The position numbers and the translations under genes are program-made. A model generated the notes under the pieces. The model worked only from the letters and a program-made list of their open reading frames with translations, was not told the origin of the DNA and ran no database searches. A stretch of DNA of 64,000 bases from Fodinibacter sp963730365 (lineage in GTDB: Bacteria; Actinomycetota; Actinomycetes; Actinomycetales; Dermatophilaceae), in contig CAVSRM010000003.1 in assembly GCA_963730365.1 (NCBI GenBank), positions 124,001 through 188,000 of the forward strand. The letters run 5' to 3'. This document shows, in pieces, positions 1 through 11,842 of the stretch; position 1 is the stretch's first letter; every line of letters begins with the position of its first letter.

Positions 1-1310
1 CGCTCGGGTGCCCCCCGGGGCAGCAGCTCGGCGCCCGAGGAGGTGAGCTCGAGGCGCAGGGCGGGCAGGGCGAGCACGACGAGCACCGCGGAGACGGCGG
101 TGATGACGAGCCAGGGCACCCGGTGCACCCGCTCGGCGAGGCGCGAGAACACCCCGACGTCGCCGGACACCTCGGTGCCCCGCCTGAGCAGTCGCCGGGC
201 CCCGAGCCGGCAGAGCGCCGGGATGAGGGACAGGGCGACGGCGAGGGCGACGACGACGACCGAGACGCCGGCGGCGCTCACCGCCCGGATGAAGTCGATG
301 TCGAGCACCATGAGGCCGGCCAGCGAGATCGCCACGGTGACGGCCGAGAAGACGACGGTGCGGCCGGCCCGGTGCATGGTGGCCTCGGTGGCCCGCACCA
401 CCTGCTCCGTCGTGAGCTCCGAGGCGGGCGCTCCATCGAGCAGGGCGCGCAGCTCCTCACGGAACCTGCTGACCACGAGCAGGCCGTAGTCGATGCACAG
501 TCCGAGCCCGAGCACGGTGACGACGTTGACGACAGAGGCGTCGAGCTCCAGGACGTAGGAGAAGGCCAGGAGCGAGGCGAGGGCGCCCGCGATCGAGGCG
601 ATGGCGCCGAAGACGGGGAAGCCGGCGGCGAGGAAGCCGCCGAACACCACGACCATGACGAGGAAGCTCACGGGGAGGGCGATGCCCTCGCCGCGCTGGC
701 CGTCGATCTTGACCTGCTCCACGATCCGGTCGACGAGCGTGCGCAGGCCACCACGTTCCGAGCCCGTCGCGCCGGAGTCCTCGACGAGCGCGTCGAAGAC
801 CTCGTCGACCTGTGCCGTCGCCTCGGCCTCCTCAGCGGAGGTGACGGTGTCGTCGAAGGAAGCGACCGTCGCGAAGCCCCCCGACGCGGGGTCACCGTCG
901 AGGACGAACTGGAGGGCCCGGTCACTGGTCGGTCCCTCGGGCACCACGAAGGGGTTGACCGCCGACTCGACGTGGTCGATCGCGAGGAGGGCGGCCACGG
1001 CATCCGCCCCGGCCTGTGCGACGGTCGGGTCGGAGAGGTCGACACCCTCGACGAGGAGGCTGTAGGTGCTGAACCCGCTGCCTCCGGCCTCGGTGAGGAT
1101 GTCGCGGCCCTGCTGGTTCTCGCCGTCGACGACGATCTCGCCGCTGTCGAGCCGGTCGAACAGCCCGGGGTTCCCGAAGGCGCCCAGGGCCGTGCCCAGG
1201 CCGGCGACGACGAAGACCACCCAGAACACGACGATGCTCCTGGCTCGTCGGGCCACGACCCCGCCCCACCGGGCGAGCAGGGAGCCGTCAGCCGGCGTGC
1301 TCGAGGTCAT
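1..1310 (-). CDS. MMPL/RND-family transporter, N-terminal part (runs off window)
   Basis: An open frame reads leftwards from ATG at 1310 (protein begins MTSSTPADGSLLARWGG) and stays open to the window edge, giving 436 codons without a stop. It has a first membrane helix near residues 22-40 (rich in IVVFWVVFVVAG), a large extracellular loop to about residue 215, then a cluster of helices (FLVMVVVFGGFLAAGF, later LGLGLCIDYGLLVVSRFREE), which is the MMPL/SSD layout. The segment GLCIDYGLLVVSR is the characteristic MMPL helix-4 motif. Members export lipids or drugs powered by the proton gradient; the substrate cannot be told here. It diverges from rarA across 168 bases. The C-terminal half lies outside the window. 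Confidence 0.85.
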   Translation of the reverse strand, partial: MTSSTPADGSLLARWGGVVARRARSIVVFWVVFVVAGLGTALGAFGNPGLFDRLDSGEIVVDGENQQGRDILTEAGGSGFSTYSLLVEGVDLSDPTVAQAGADAVAALLAIDHVESAVNPFVVPEGPTSDRALQFVLDGDPASGGFATVASFDDTVTSAEEAEATAQVDEVFDALVEDSGATGSERGGLRTLVDRIVEQVKIDGQRGEGIALPVSFLVMVVVFGGFLAAGFPVFGAIASIAGALASLLAFSYVLELDASVVNVVTVLGLGLCIDYGLLVVSRFREELRALLDGAPASELTTEQVVRATEATMHRAGRTVVFSAVTVAISLAGLMVLDIDFIRAVSAAGVSVVVVALAVALSLIPALCRLGARRLLRRGTEVSGDVGVFSRLAERVHRVPWLVITAVSAVLVVLALPALRLELTSSGAELLPRGAPE

Positions 1311-1477
1311 GGCGCATAGCGTCCCACGAGGCCGTCGGCGAGATCCGAGGGGCGCCGTCGGTGGGGCGCCTCGGCCGGGCCGTGAGGAGTCCGCCCGGAC
1401 GGACGGGGTCCGTCGGCTCACCCGGTGGACCGAGGTGGGTGAGGAGCGACGTCGGTCCAGGTGGGTAGCCTCGGTGG

Positions 1478-2893
1478 GTGAGCCAGGACGGGACCGACCT
1501 CTTCGGCGCCGCGGCGGGGGAGGCCTCCGACGCCGGCGCCGGCGGCCTCCTGCCGCCGCTGGCGGCGCGGATGCGTCCGCGCACGGTCGACGAGGTCCGT
1601 GGGCAGGGTGAGGTGCTGCGGCCCGGGAGCCCCCTGCGTCGGCTCATCGAGGGCAGCGGGGGAGCCGCGGGTGCGTTGTCGGCCATCCTGTGGGGTCCGC
1701 CCGGCACCGGGAAGACCACCCTCGCCCATCTCGTGGCGACCGCCGCCGACCGCGAGTTCGTGGAGCTGTCCGCCGTCACGGCCGGCGTCAAGGACGTGCG
1801 CGCGGTCATGGAGCACGCCAACCGCTCGCGCGACATGTACGGCCGGCAGACGGTGCTCTTCCTCGATGAGATCCACCGGTTCACCAAGGCCCAGCAGGAC
1901 GCCCTGCTTCCCGGTGTCGAGAACCGCCAGGTCGTCCTCGTCGCCGCCACGACGGAGAACCCCTCGTTCTCGGTCATCGCGCCGCTGCTCTCGCGCTCGA
2001 TGCTCGTCACGCTCACCCCCCTGTCCGACGGCGAGGTGGCCGACGTGCTCGCGGGTGCCGTGGCCGACCCCCGAGGCCTCGACTCGGCCTACGACCTGGC
2101 CGACGAGGCCGGGGAGCACCTCGTGCGGCTGGCCGGGGGCGATGCCCGCCGAGCGCTCACCTACCTCGAGGCAGCGGCCGGGGTCGCCGAGGATGCCGTT
2201 CCGCCGGGGGCCACCCGGCCGGAGCCACTGCCGATCACGCTCGCCCACACCGAGCAGGCGGTCGCCCACGCCGCGGTGCGCTACGACCGCACCGGCGACC
2301 AGCACTACGACGTGGCGTCCGCCCTCATCAAGTCGATACGGGGCTCCGACGTCGACGCTGCGCTGCACTATCTCGCCCGCATGCTCGAGGCCGGTGAGGA
2401 CCCGCGCTTCATCGCCCGCCGGATCGTCATCTCCGCCTCCGAGGACGTCGGCATGGGAGATCCCACGGCCTTGCAGACCGCCGTCGCCGCGATGCACGCG
2501 GTCGCGCAGATCGGCATGCCCGAGGCCCGGATCGTGCTCGCCCAGGCGGTGGTGCACACGACGCTCGCACCCAAGTCGAACGCCTCGTACGTCGGGATCA
2601 ACGAGGCGATCGCCGACGTGCGGGCCGGACGCGGAGGGCCCGTGCCGCTGCACCTGCGCGGGAGCGGGTATGCCGGGGCCGCCCGGGTCTCGTCGTCCTC
2701 GGCCGCCGCGTCCGGCCGCCACACCGCTCCGAGCTACGTCTACGCCCACGACGAGCCGGAGGCCGTCGCGCGCCAGCAGTACCTCCCCGACGACCTGCAC
2801 GGCAGCACCGACTACTACCGGCCCACCGACCGGGGTTTCGAGGCGCGCCTGCAGGAGCGGTGGCGCTGGGTGCGGGATCGACTCGGGCGCTGA
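1478..2893 (+). CDS. rarA: Replication-associated recombination protein A (RarA/MgsA), AAA+ ATPase
   Basis: 471 residues. Walker A GPPGTGKT at 73-80 and Walker B VLFLDEIHRF at 126-135 define the AAA+ core; the C-terminal half matches the RarA/MgsA tetramerisation region (GSDVDAALHYLARMLEAGED, EDVGMGDP). The family acts at stalled replication forks, related to clamp-loader ATPases and linked to single-strand-binding protein and RecA-dependent repair. The GTG start is supported by a -10-like TAGCCT at 1466-1471 exactly six bases upstream, which places the transcription start on the GTG, so the message is probably leaderless. There is no Shine-Dalgarno sequence. It stands alone on the plus strand, divergent from the MMPL gene. 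Confidence 0.93.
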   Translation: MSQDGTDLFGAAAGEASDAGAGGLLPPLAARMRPRTVDEVRGQGEVLRPGSPLRRLIEGSGGAAGALSAILWGPPGTGKTTLAHLVATAADREFVELSAVTAGVKDVRAVMEHANRSRDMYGRQTVLFLDEIHRFTKAQQDALLPGVENRQVVLVAATTENPSFSVIAPLLSRSMLVTLTPLSDGEVADVLAGAVADPRGLDSAYDLADEAGEHLVRLAGGDARRALTYLEAAAGVAEDAVPPGATRPEPLPITLAHTEQAVAHAAVRYDRTGDQHYDVASALIKSIRGSDVDAALHYLARMLEAGEDPRFIARRIVISASEDVGMGDPTALQTAVAAMHAVAQIGMPEARIVLAQAVVHTTLAPKSNASYVGINEAIADVRAGRGGPVPLHLRGSGYAGAARVSSSSAAASGRHTAPSYVYAHDEPEAVARQQYLPDDLHGSTDYYRPTDRGFEARLQERWRWVRDRLGR

Positions 2894-2955
2894 GGCCTTC
2901 CGAAGCCGGGCGGGTGGGGGCACGATGGGGTCCGAACCCCCGAAGGTGGTGTGCC

Positions 2956-3273
2956 ATGGATGACCCGACCGCTCCTCGCACCGGCGGCCCGGTGGTGGCC
3001 CTCACCGCGGTGCTCGCCGTTCTCCTGCTCTCCGCGTGTGCGGCGGGTCCCAACCCGGCCCTGGACACCGGACCGGACCCCGCGGGCTTCTGGCTCGGGC
3101 TCTGGCAGGGCTTCATCCTCCCGGTGAGCTTCGTCATCTCGCTCTTCACCGACCAGGTCAGCATCTACGAGACGCAGAACTCGGGGAACTGGTACGACCT
3201 CGGTTACGTGCTCGGCCTCTCGATGGTCCTCGGCGGCGGAGGGGGCGGCGGGGCGCGAGCCCGGCGGCGCTGA
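2956..3273 (+). CDS. Small putative lipoprotein with one further membrane helix
   Basis: 105 residues, not assigned to a named family. Residues 12-27 are a hydrophobic signal ending in a lipobox LLSAC (Cys28), so lipid attachment after signal peptidase II is likely. A second hydrophobic stretch (about 42-62, GFWLGLWQGFILPVSFVISL) suggests membrane association, followed by FTDQVSIYETQNSGNWYDLGY and a glycine-run plus arginine tail. A GAAGGTGG ribosome site at 2942-2949 sets the ATG at 2956 rather than the upstream in-frame GTGs. Similar small proteins with the 'Y-x-T-x-N-x-G-x-W-Y-D-x-G' segment are common hypothetical membrane proteins in actinobacteria. Function unknown. Confidence 0.7.
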   Translation: MDDPTAPRTGGPVVALTAVLAVLLLSACAAGPNPALDTGPDPAGFWLGLWQGFILPVSFVISLFTDQVSIYETQNSGNWYDLGYVLGLSMVLGGGGGGGARARRR

Positions 3274-3333
3274 CCCGGCGCGTCACGGGGAAGGGATGCG
3301 ACGGGGGCACGCTCGCGAGATAGGCTCCGCGCC

Positions 3334-3702
3334 ATGACAGTGACGCTCGGAGGGATCGCAGCACTGGTGGCGGCGGTCGCATTCGCCTATCTCGTGGTGC
3401 GGGTCGCGAGCCTGGTCGGCAAGGCCGGAACCATCCTGGACGAGACGCGGGAGAGCCTGCGCACGACCACGGACAACGTGCAGCCCACCCTCAAGGGGCT
3501 CACCGACACGGTGAGCCTGACCAACGACCAGCTCGGCCGCGTCGACACCATCACGACGTCGGTGTCGACGATGACGACCAACGCCTCGGCACTCACCTCG
3601 GTCTTCGCCGCGACCGTGGGGTCCCCCCTCATCAAGGTGGCGGCCTTCAGCTACGGCGTGCGGGTCGCCGTGTCCGGCCTGCGCAAGGATGAGCGCGCGT
3701 GA
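3334..3702 (+). CDS. DUF948-family membrane protein
   Basis: 122 residues. One N-terminal membrane helix (about 5-28) is followed by a helical region typical of DUF948 (ILDETRESLRTTTDNVQPTL, then T/S-rich heptads) and a short second hydrophobic patch near 100-110. The family is of unknown function and is regularly found just upstream of alaS in actinobacteria, as here. The start codon ATG has no ribosome site, but TAGGCT at 3321-3326 lies seven bases upstream, so a leaderless transcript is likely. Its stop overlaps the next gene by four bases (GTGA), so the two are probably translated together. Confidence 0.85.
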   Translation: MTVTLGGIAALVAAVAFAYLVVRVASLVGKAGTILDETRESLRTTTDNVQPTLKGLTDTVSLTNDQLGRVDTITTSVSTMTTNASALTSVFAATVGSPLIKVAAFSYGVRVAVSGLRKDERA

Positions 3703-4055
3703 GGGCGCGCACCACACTGCTCCTGGTGGCGGCTGCCGCGGGGCTCGGCTACGGGCTCTGGCGGATGCCGGTCACCCAGCGTTTCGTCTCCACCGCCCGG
3801 ACCGCTGCGGCCCGTCGCGAGGCGGAGCTCCGCGAGGCGATCGAGGTGGCCGTCGTGGCCGACGCGACCGGTCGGGCACCGCGGCACTCGCCCGACGCGG
3901 TTCTCCCGACGAGCGACATCGAGGCCGGGTGGGACCGTGACCCGCAGGCGCGGCGTGCTGCCGCTGGGCTCGGGGCCGACGATCCAGGTCGCTCGCTCAC
4001 CCCCGAGGAGGCTCGGGCCCTCCTCCACGACCCCACGGGCGAGCGAGCTCCCTAG
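3699..4055 (+). CDS. Small membrane-anchored protein of the DUF6167 type
   Basis: 118 residues starting at a GTG that overlaps the preceding stop. An N-terminal hydrophobic segment (about 5-20, TLLLVAAAAGLGYGLW) precedes a charged, mostly helical tail with AARREAELREAIE. Size and position between a DUF948 gene and alaS match the actinobacterial DUF6167 family, whose function is not known. The assignment rests mainly on synteny and general composition. A possible -10 (TACGAT, 4121-4126) for alaS follows it, so this two-gene unit probably ends here. Confidence 0.65.
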   Translation: MRARTTLLLVAAAAGLGYGLWRMPVTQRFVSTARTAAARREAELREAIEVAVVADATGRAPRHSPDAVLPTSDIEAGWDRDPQARRAAAGLGADDPGRSLTPEEARALLHDPTGERAP

Positions 4056-4168
4056 GGTCCCCTCACCCCTGCCCCGCCCGTAGCCCGAGAACCCACGAGG
4101 CCGCGGCGGCCAGCCCGGCATACGATGTCGCGTGCCCGCCCGGCGACCGACACGAGGACTGAGACAAC

Positions 4169-6858
<2,690 letters not shown>

Positions 6859-6859
<1 letters not shown>

Positions 6860-7392
6860 TGCGGGTCTCGCAGGGTGGGCCCGGTGGCGGCGTGCGGGTC
6901 GGCGTCGACGTCGGCACCGTGCGCGTGGGAGTCGCCACGAGCGACCCCGACGGCGTGCTGGCCACACCGTTGGTGACCCTGCCCCGCGACCCCGGAACCC
7001 CTCCCGGGGCGGGGGACCCGGACATCGCCGAGATCGCCGAGATCGTGCGGTCGCGAGGCGCGAGCACCGTCGTCATCGGGCTGCCCCGGTCGCTCTCCGG
7101 CGACGAGGGTCCTGCGGCGGAACGGGCCCGGACGTATGCTTCCCTCGTTGCGGCGCGTGTCGCCCCGGTCGAGGTGCGACTCATCGACGAGCGCTTGACC
7201 AGTGTCGACGCGCACCGCATGCTCCGGGACAGCGGGGTCGCCGGGAGGCGCCAGCGCGCCGTGGTCGACCAGGCCGCGGCCGTGCTCATCCTCCAGGTCG
7301 CCCTCGACACCGAGCGCAGCACGGGCGCCCCTGCGGGCGAGCGGGTCAGACCAGGACGGCGCAAGCCACGGACGAAGGACACGAAGGCGTGA
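6859..7392 (+). CDS. ruvX: Putative Holliday junction resolvase / pre-16S rRNA nuclease (RuvX/YqgF)
   Basis: 177 residues with an RNase H-like fold: VGVDVGTVRVGVATSD carries the first catalytic Asp, and DERLTSVDAHRML is the conserved YqgF helix. The family processes the 5' end of 16S rRNA and has been proposed to resolve Holliday junctions. An ATG overlapping the alaS stop (TGATG at 6857-6861) is chosen; an upstream in-frame start inside alaS would add nine non-conserved residues. The C terminus is a basic tail (RPGRRKPRTKDTKA). It overlaps mltG by four bases. Confidence 0.93.
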
Positions 7393-8567
7393 GCCAGAAG
7401 GACCTCACCGGGACGATCTTCGGGGGAGACGCGCCCCCTCCACCCCCGCCGGCCACGCGTCGGGATCGACGCCATCCGCCCAAGAAGTCGAGACCAGGTC
7501 GCTGGGTCGTGCTCCTCGTCGCCGTGCTCATGGTCGGCGGAGCGGGATATGCCGCCTATGCGGCGCTCAAGCCCGTGCTCAGCGGCGCCTTCGGCGGCAG
7601 CACCGAGGACGTGGACTACCCCGGCCCCGGCACGGGGGAGGTCGCGATCGCCGTCGAGCCCGGCGACACCGGTGAGGACATCGCCACGACGCTGCGGGAC
7701 GCGGGAGTCACCAAGACCCGCACGGCCTACCTCGAGGCCGCCGCGGGCGACCCCCAGTCGGCCGCGACGATCCAGCCCGGCACCTACGTGCTGGCCTCGC
7801 AGATGCGGGGGCAGGACGCCTTCGAGGTGCTCATCGACCCCGCGAACCGGGCCACCGACCGGGTCACCGTGCGGGAGGGGCTCTGGACCTCGGAGACCTT
7901 CCAGGCGCTGTCAGACGCGACCGGTGTCCCGGTGCAGGACTACGAGGAGGCCGCCCAGGACACCGAGGCGATCGGCCTGCCCGACCAGGCGGAGGGGGAC
8001 GTGCAGGGCTGGCTGTTCCCCGCGACCTACGAGTTCGACGAGACGACCTCCGCCACCGAGCAGCTGAGGACGATGATCGCCCAGACCGTCAAGGTCCTCG
8101 ACGCCGCCGAGGTTCCCGAGGACGAGCGGCAGCGGATCCTCACCATCGCGTCGATCGTCGAGGGTGAAGCCCGGGGCGATGCCGACCGGGGCAAGGTGGC
8201 CAGGGTCATCGAGAACCGCCTCGATGACCCCACCGGTCCGACGGTCGGCTTCCTCCAGATGGACTCCACGGTCAACTTCGCGCTCCAGAAGCGTGGCAAC
8301 CTCACCAAGAGCGAGTACGACAGCGCGAAGTCCGACCCCTACGACACCTACGGGACGCCCGGCCTGCCCCCCGGCCCCATCGGCAACCCCGGTGAGTCGG
8401 CGATCACGGCGGCGGCGGCGCCGACCGAGGGGCCGTGGTTCTTCTTCGTCACGGTCAACCTCGACACCGGTGAGACCCTGTTCGCGGAGACCTACGAGGA
8501 ACAGCAGGCCAACCAACAGCAGCTCAACCAGTGGTGCGACGACAACCCCGGGAAGTGCAGCGGATGA
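7389..8567 (+). CDS. mltG: Endolytic peptidoglycan transglycosylase MltG
   Basis: 392 residues. Residues 15-25 contain six consecutive prolines, then a basic stretch and a single membrane helix (about 42-62, WVVLLVAVLMVGGAGYAAYAAL), leaving the rest outside the cell. The YceG/MltG domain shows SIVEGEA with the catalytic Glu258, followed by LQMDSTVNFAL and YDTYGTPGLPPGPIGNPG. MltG cleaves nascent glycan strands and sets their length. The GTG start overlaps the ruvX stop. The polyproline run is a predicted ribosome-stalling sequence, so translation should depend on EF-P, which is encoded at 13308. Confidence 0.95.
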   Translation: MSQKDLTGTIFGGDAPPPPPPATRRDRRHPPKKSRPGRWVVLLVAVLMVGGAGYAAYAALKPVLSGAFGGSTEDVDYPGPGTGEVAIAVEPGDTGEDIATTLRDAGVTKTRTAYLEAAAGDPQSAATIQPGTYVLASQMRGQDAFEVLIDPANRATDRVTVREGLWTSETFQALSDATGVPVQDYEEAAQDTEAIGLPDQAEGDVQGWLFPATYEFDETTSATEQLRTMIAQTVKVLDAAEVPEDERQRILTIASIVEGEARGDADRGKVARVIENRLDDPTGPTVGFLQMDSTVNFALQKRGNLTKSEYDSAKSDPYDTYGTPGLPPGPIGNPGESAITAAAAPTEGPWFFFVTVNLDTGETLFAETYEEQQANQQQLNQWCDDNPGKCSG

Positions 8568-8571
8568 GGCC

Positions 8572-9405
8572 GTGCACGCGCTGAAGGCCGCGGTCCTCGG
8601 CAGCCCCATCTCGCACTCCCTCTCGCCGACCCTCCACCGGGCGGCCTACGGCGAGCTGGGGCTCACCTCGTGGACGTACGAGTCCCACGAGGTGGACGCC
8701 CGGGGACTCGCGGGCTTCGTGGGCGGTCTGGACGAGCGATGGCGCGGCCTGTCGCTCACGATGCCGCTCAAGGAGGTCGCCCTCGACGTCGCCACCGGGG
8801 CGGACGACGTCGCCCGCCGGTCGGGGGTGGCGAACACCCTCGTGCGCCGCGCCGACGGCGGCTGGGACGCGACGAACACCGACGTCCACGGCATCGTCGC
8901 CTCCCTTCGCCCACAGCTGCCCCCGAACCCCCGGCGGGCGCTCGTCATCGGTGCCGGTGCGACGGCCCGCTCCGCGGTCCTCGCCCTGGCCGAGCTCGGC
9001 GTGCAGGTCCTCACCGTGCGCGCCCGCGACACCGGCCGCGCCGCGGACCTGCTGGCCTGGGCGCTCGACCTCGGGGTCGGTATCGCCTCCGGGTCCGTCG
9101 CGGCCATCGGTCCGTGGGCGACCACCCGGGACGACGTCGTCGTCTCGACTGTCCCCGCAGCGGCGGGAGCGGAGGTCGCCGCCACCGTGCCCGCGGCGCA
9201 CTCCGGGGTGCTCCTCGACGTCGTGTATGCCGGGTGGCCGACGCCGCTGGCCACGTCGGCGCGTGGCGCCGGGATGACCGTCGTCCCCGGCCTCGAGATG
9301 CTCGTCGAGCAGGCCGCGGAGCAGTTCCGGCTGTTCACCGGCCGCCCCGCCCCGGTTGACGTCATGCGCGTCGCCGGGCTGCGGGCCCTGACGCAGTCGC
9401 CGTGA
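8572..9405 (+). CDS. aroE: Shikimate dehydrogenase
   Basis: 277 residues. Reduces 3-dehydroshikimate to shikimate with NADPH. The shikimate-binding motif SPISHSLSP is at 11-19, the catalytic lysine is Lys67 in TMPLK, Asn102/Asp104 lie in NTDVHG, and a Rossmann loop GAGATAR is at 127-133. The GTG at 8572 follows the mltG stop by four bases and gives the normal N terminus; no ATG is available in frame nearby. It overlaps the prepilin peptidase gene by four bases. With aroC, aroK and aroB downstream it supplies four of the seven steps to chorismate. Confidence 0.96.
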   Translation: MHALKAAVLGSPISHSLSPTLHRAAYGELGLTSWTYESHEVDARGLAGFVGGLDERWRGLSLTMPLKEVALDVATGADDVARRSGVANTLVRRADGGWDATNTDVHGIVASLRPQLPPNPRRALVIGAGATARSAVLALAELGVQVLTVRARDTGRAADLLAWALDLGVGIASGSVAAIGPWATTRDDVVVSTVPAAAGAEVAATVPAAHSGVLLDVVYAGWPTPLATSARGAGMTVVPGLEMLVEQAAEQFRLFTGRPAPVDVMRVAGLRALTQSP

Positions 9406-10085
9406 GCCCTCCGGCGGTCGTGCTCGCCGCCGCCCTCCTGATGGGGGTCGTGGGTCACCTCACGGGCAGGCGGCTGGCCACCGGCGGGTACCGCATCCCC
9501 GAGGACGAGGCCGATCACGCTCCGGGGCGCAACTGGTGGCCCGGGTTGGCCACCGGAGTGCTCGCAGGGGTCGCGACGTGGGCCGTGGGAGACCTCGCCC
9601 ACTGGGCGGCGCTCCCGGCCTACCTCCTGTTCGCCTGGCTGACGGTGGGACTGGTGTGGATCGACCTCGACGTGCACCGGCTGCCGGTCGGCCTGGTCGT
9701 GCCCACGGCCGCTGCAGAGGTCGTCCTGCTGGTGGTGGCGACCCTCGCCGACGGCTCGACGCGCTGGGTGGGTGCGCTCGTCGGTGCGGCGCTCTTCGGC
9801 GTCGTCTACCTCGTGCTGGGCGTCCTGCCCGGCGGTGGCGTCGGGGGAGGGGACATCAGGCTCGCCCCCCTCATCGGGGCACTGCTCGGCTGGCTCGGCG
9901 TGGCTCACGCCGTCGTCGGCCTGCTCGCGGGGTTCCTCGTCGGGGGACTCGCGGCGATCGCGCTGCTCACCCTTGGCCGCGTTGGGCTGCGCACGTCGAT
10001 CGCGTACGGCCCGGCGATGTGCTTGGGCGCCTGGGTCGCGATCGCCGGGACGGCCCGGATCGTGACCTCCCTGGCCGGAGGCTGA
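9402..10085 (+). CDS. Prepilin peptidase, type A24, lacking the methyltransferase domain
   Basis: 227 residues with about seven hydrophobic helices. The two catalytic aspartates of the A24 family are visible: Asp88 in VWIDLDVHRLP and Asp151 in the GGGD motif (GGGVGGGDIRL). This enzyme cleaves the leader of type IV prepilin-like proteins at the membrane. The N-terminal zinc-binding methylase domain of PilD is absent, as in many actinobacterial (TadV/CpaA-like) versions. No pilin or secretion ATPase gene is nearby; the gene sits between aroE and aroC, overlapping aroE by four bases. Its partner genes must lie elsewhere. Confidence 0.9.
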   Translation: MSPPAVVLAAALLMGVVGHLTGRRLATGGYRIPEDEADHAPGRNWWPGLATGVLAGVATWAVGDLAHWAALPAYLLFAWLTVGLVWIDLDVHRLPVGLVVPTAAAEVVLLVVATLADGSTRWVGALVGAALFGVVYLVLGVLPGGGVGGGDIRLAPLIGALLGWLGVAHAVVGLLAGFLVGGLAAIALLTLGRVGLRTSIAYGPAMCLGAWVAIAGTARIVTSLAGG

Positions 10086-10109
10086 GGGCCCCGTGCGAGG
10101 ATCGGTCCC

Positions 10110-11339
10110 ATGCTGCGCTGGTTGACCGCGGGGGAGTCGCACGGTCCCGCACTCGTCGCGACGATCGACGGGATCCCCGCAGGGGTGGAGGTATGCACAG
10201 CCGACGTCTCCGCCGCCCTGGCCCGGCGCCGTCTCGGCTACGGCCGTGGGGCCCGGATGAAGTTCGAGCAGGACGACGTCGAGTTCCTCGGGGGCCTCAG
10301 GCACGGTCGCACCCTTGGCTCGCCGATCGCCATCAGGGTCGGCAACACCGAGTGGCCCAAGTGGCAGACCGTCATGAGCCCGGACCCGGTGCGCGCTGCC
10401 GATCTCGCCGCGTCCGACGACGTGAACGCCGAGAAGGAGATCGCTCGCAACCGGCCGCTCACCCGGCCCCGGCCCGGTCACGCCGACCTCGTCGGCATGC
10501 AGAAGTACGCCTTCGACGACGCCCGTCCGGTGCTCGAGCGGGCCTCGGCCCGCGAGACGGCCGCTCGGGTGGCCCTCGGCGAGGTGGCCGCGCGGTTCCT
10601 CGAGCAGGCCTACGGCATCCGGCTGGTGTCGCACACCGTTGCACTGGGCGCGGCGTCGGTGCGCGAGGACGCCCCGCTGCCGACGGCCGACGACGTGGTG
10701 GCGCTGGACGCCGACCCGGTGCGCGCCTTCGACCCCGAGGGCTCCGCGGCGATGGTGGCCGAGGTCGACGCGGCGCACAAGGACGGTGACACCCTCGGCG
10801 GCGTCATCGAGGTGGTCGTGACGGGCCTGCCCCCGGGGCTGGGCTCGCACGTGCACTGGGACCGTCGCCTCGACTCGCGGCTCGCGGCCGCGCTCATGGG
10901 GATCCAGGCGATCAAGGGCGTGGAGGTCGGCGACGGCTTCCGCACGGCCGCGCGCCGCGGCTCGCAGGCCCACGACGAGATGGAGCGGGGCGCCGACGGC
11001 GTCATCCGGCGCCGCACCGGACGTGCCGGGGGCACCGAGGGTGGGATGTCGGTCGGTGGGCTGCTGCGCGTGCGTGCCGCGATGAAACCCATCTCCACCG
11101 TGCCTCGGGCGCTCGACACGGTCGACGTCGCGTCCGACGAGCCCGCGAAGGCGATCCACCAACGGTCCGACGTGTGCGCCGTGCCGGCGGCGGGGGTGGT
11201 CGCCGAGGCCATGGTCGCCCTCGTCATCGCGGAGGCGGCGCTGGAGAAGTTCGGCGGCGACTCGGTGGGCGAGACGGCTCGCAACCACGCGGCCTACCTG
11301 ACCGCGATCCCGGAGTCGATGCGCACGTGGGAGCCGTGA
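10110..11339 (+). CDS. aroC: Chorismate synthase
   Basis: 409 residues. Converts 5-enolpyruvylshikimate 3-phosphate to chorismate using reduced FMN. Signatures visible: LRWLTAGESHGPALV at the N terminus, RRLGYGRGARMKFE, RPGHADLVGMQKY and, near the C terminus, GRAGGTEGGMSVGG and RSDVCAVPAAGVV. The ATG at 10110 is preceded by GAGGAT about seven bases upstream, a weak -10, so a leaderless start is possible; no ribosome site is seen. It overlaps aroK by one base. Confidence 0.97.
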   Translation: MLRWLTAGESHGPALVATIDGIPAGVEVCTADVSAALARRRLGYGRGARMKFEQDDVEFLGGLRHGRTLGSPIAIRVGNTEWPKWQTVMSPDPVRAADLAASDDVNAEKEIARNRPLTRPRPGHADLVGMQKYAFDDARPVLERASARETAARVALGEVAARFLEQAYGIRLVSHTVALGAASVREDAPLPTADDVVALDADPVRAFDPEGSAAMVAEVDAAHKDGDTLGGVIEVVVTGLPPGLGSHVHWDRRLDSRLAAALMGIQAIKGVEVGDGFRTAARRGSQAHDEMERGADGVIRRRTGRAGGTEGGMSVGGLLRVRAAMKPISTVPRALDTVDVASDEPAKAIHQRSDVCAVPAAGVVAEAMVALVIAEAALEKFGGDSVGETARNHAAYLTAIPESMRTWEP

Positions 11340-11842
11340 TGCCGCGCGTGGTGCTCGTGGGGCCCCCCGGCTCGGGCAAGACCACGGTGGGGGAAGCGCT
11401 GGCCACGCTCCTGGGGACCCCCCTGCACGACACCGACCGGGCCGTGGAGGAGCAGCAGGGTCGGTCGATCTCCGACATCTTCGTCGAGGACGGCGAGGCG
11501 GCCTTCCGCGCCCTCGAGCGGGACGAGGTGGCCCGGGCGCTGGAGCAGGAGACGGGCGTGCTGGCCCTGGGCGGAGGCGCACCGGTGGACCCGACCATCG
11601 AGGCGTTGCTCGCCGGGCACACCGTCGTCTTCCTCGACGTGGGTATCGCCGACGCCTCCCGCCGGGTGGGCTTCGACCGGAGTCGCCCCCTCCTGGCGGT
11701 CAACCCCCGCTCCTCGTGGGTTCGCCTCATGGCCGAGCGCCGACCGGTATACGAGCGGGTGGCCACGCACCGGGTCGACACGGCGGGGCGTGGTCCCGAC
11801 GAGGTCGCCGCTGAGATCGTCTCGCTGCTGGGGGGCCCGTGA
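11339..11842 (+). CDS. aroK: Shikimate kinase
   Basis: 167 residues. P-loop GPPGSGKT at 8-15, then DTDRAVEEQQGRSISDIF with the shikimate-binding Asp and the conserved lid segment VGFDRSRPLL. Phosphorylates shikimate on the 3-hydroxyl. The ATG at 11339 shares its A with the aroC stop codon; earlier in-frame starts would extend into aroC without conserved sequence. Overlaps aroB by four bases, so aroC-aroK-aroB form one translationally coupled unit. Confidence 0.95.
   Translation: MPRVVLVGPPGSGKTTVGEALATLLGTPLHDTDRAVEEQQGRSISDIFVEDGEAAFRALERDEVARALEQETGVLALGGGAPVDPTIEALLAGHTVVFLDVGIADASRRVGFDRSRPLLAVNPRSSWVRLMAERRPVYERVATHRVDTAGRGPDEVAAEIVSLLGGP

Noticed and set aside
123..1319. A 398-codon plus-strand frame opposite the MMPL gene
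   Set aside because: The composition (Asp/Glu/Gly/His-rich) is that of an antisense shadow, while the minus strand shows clear MMPL motifs.
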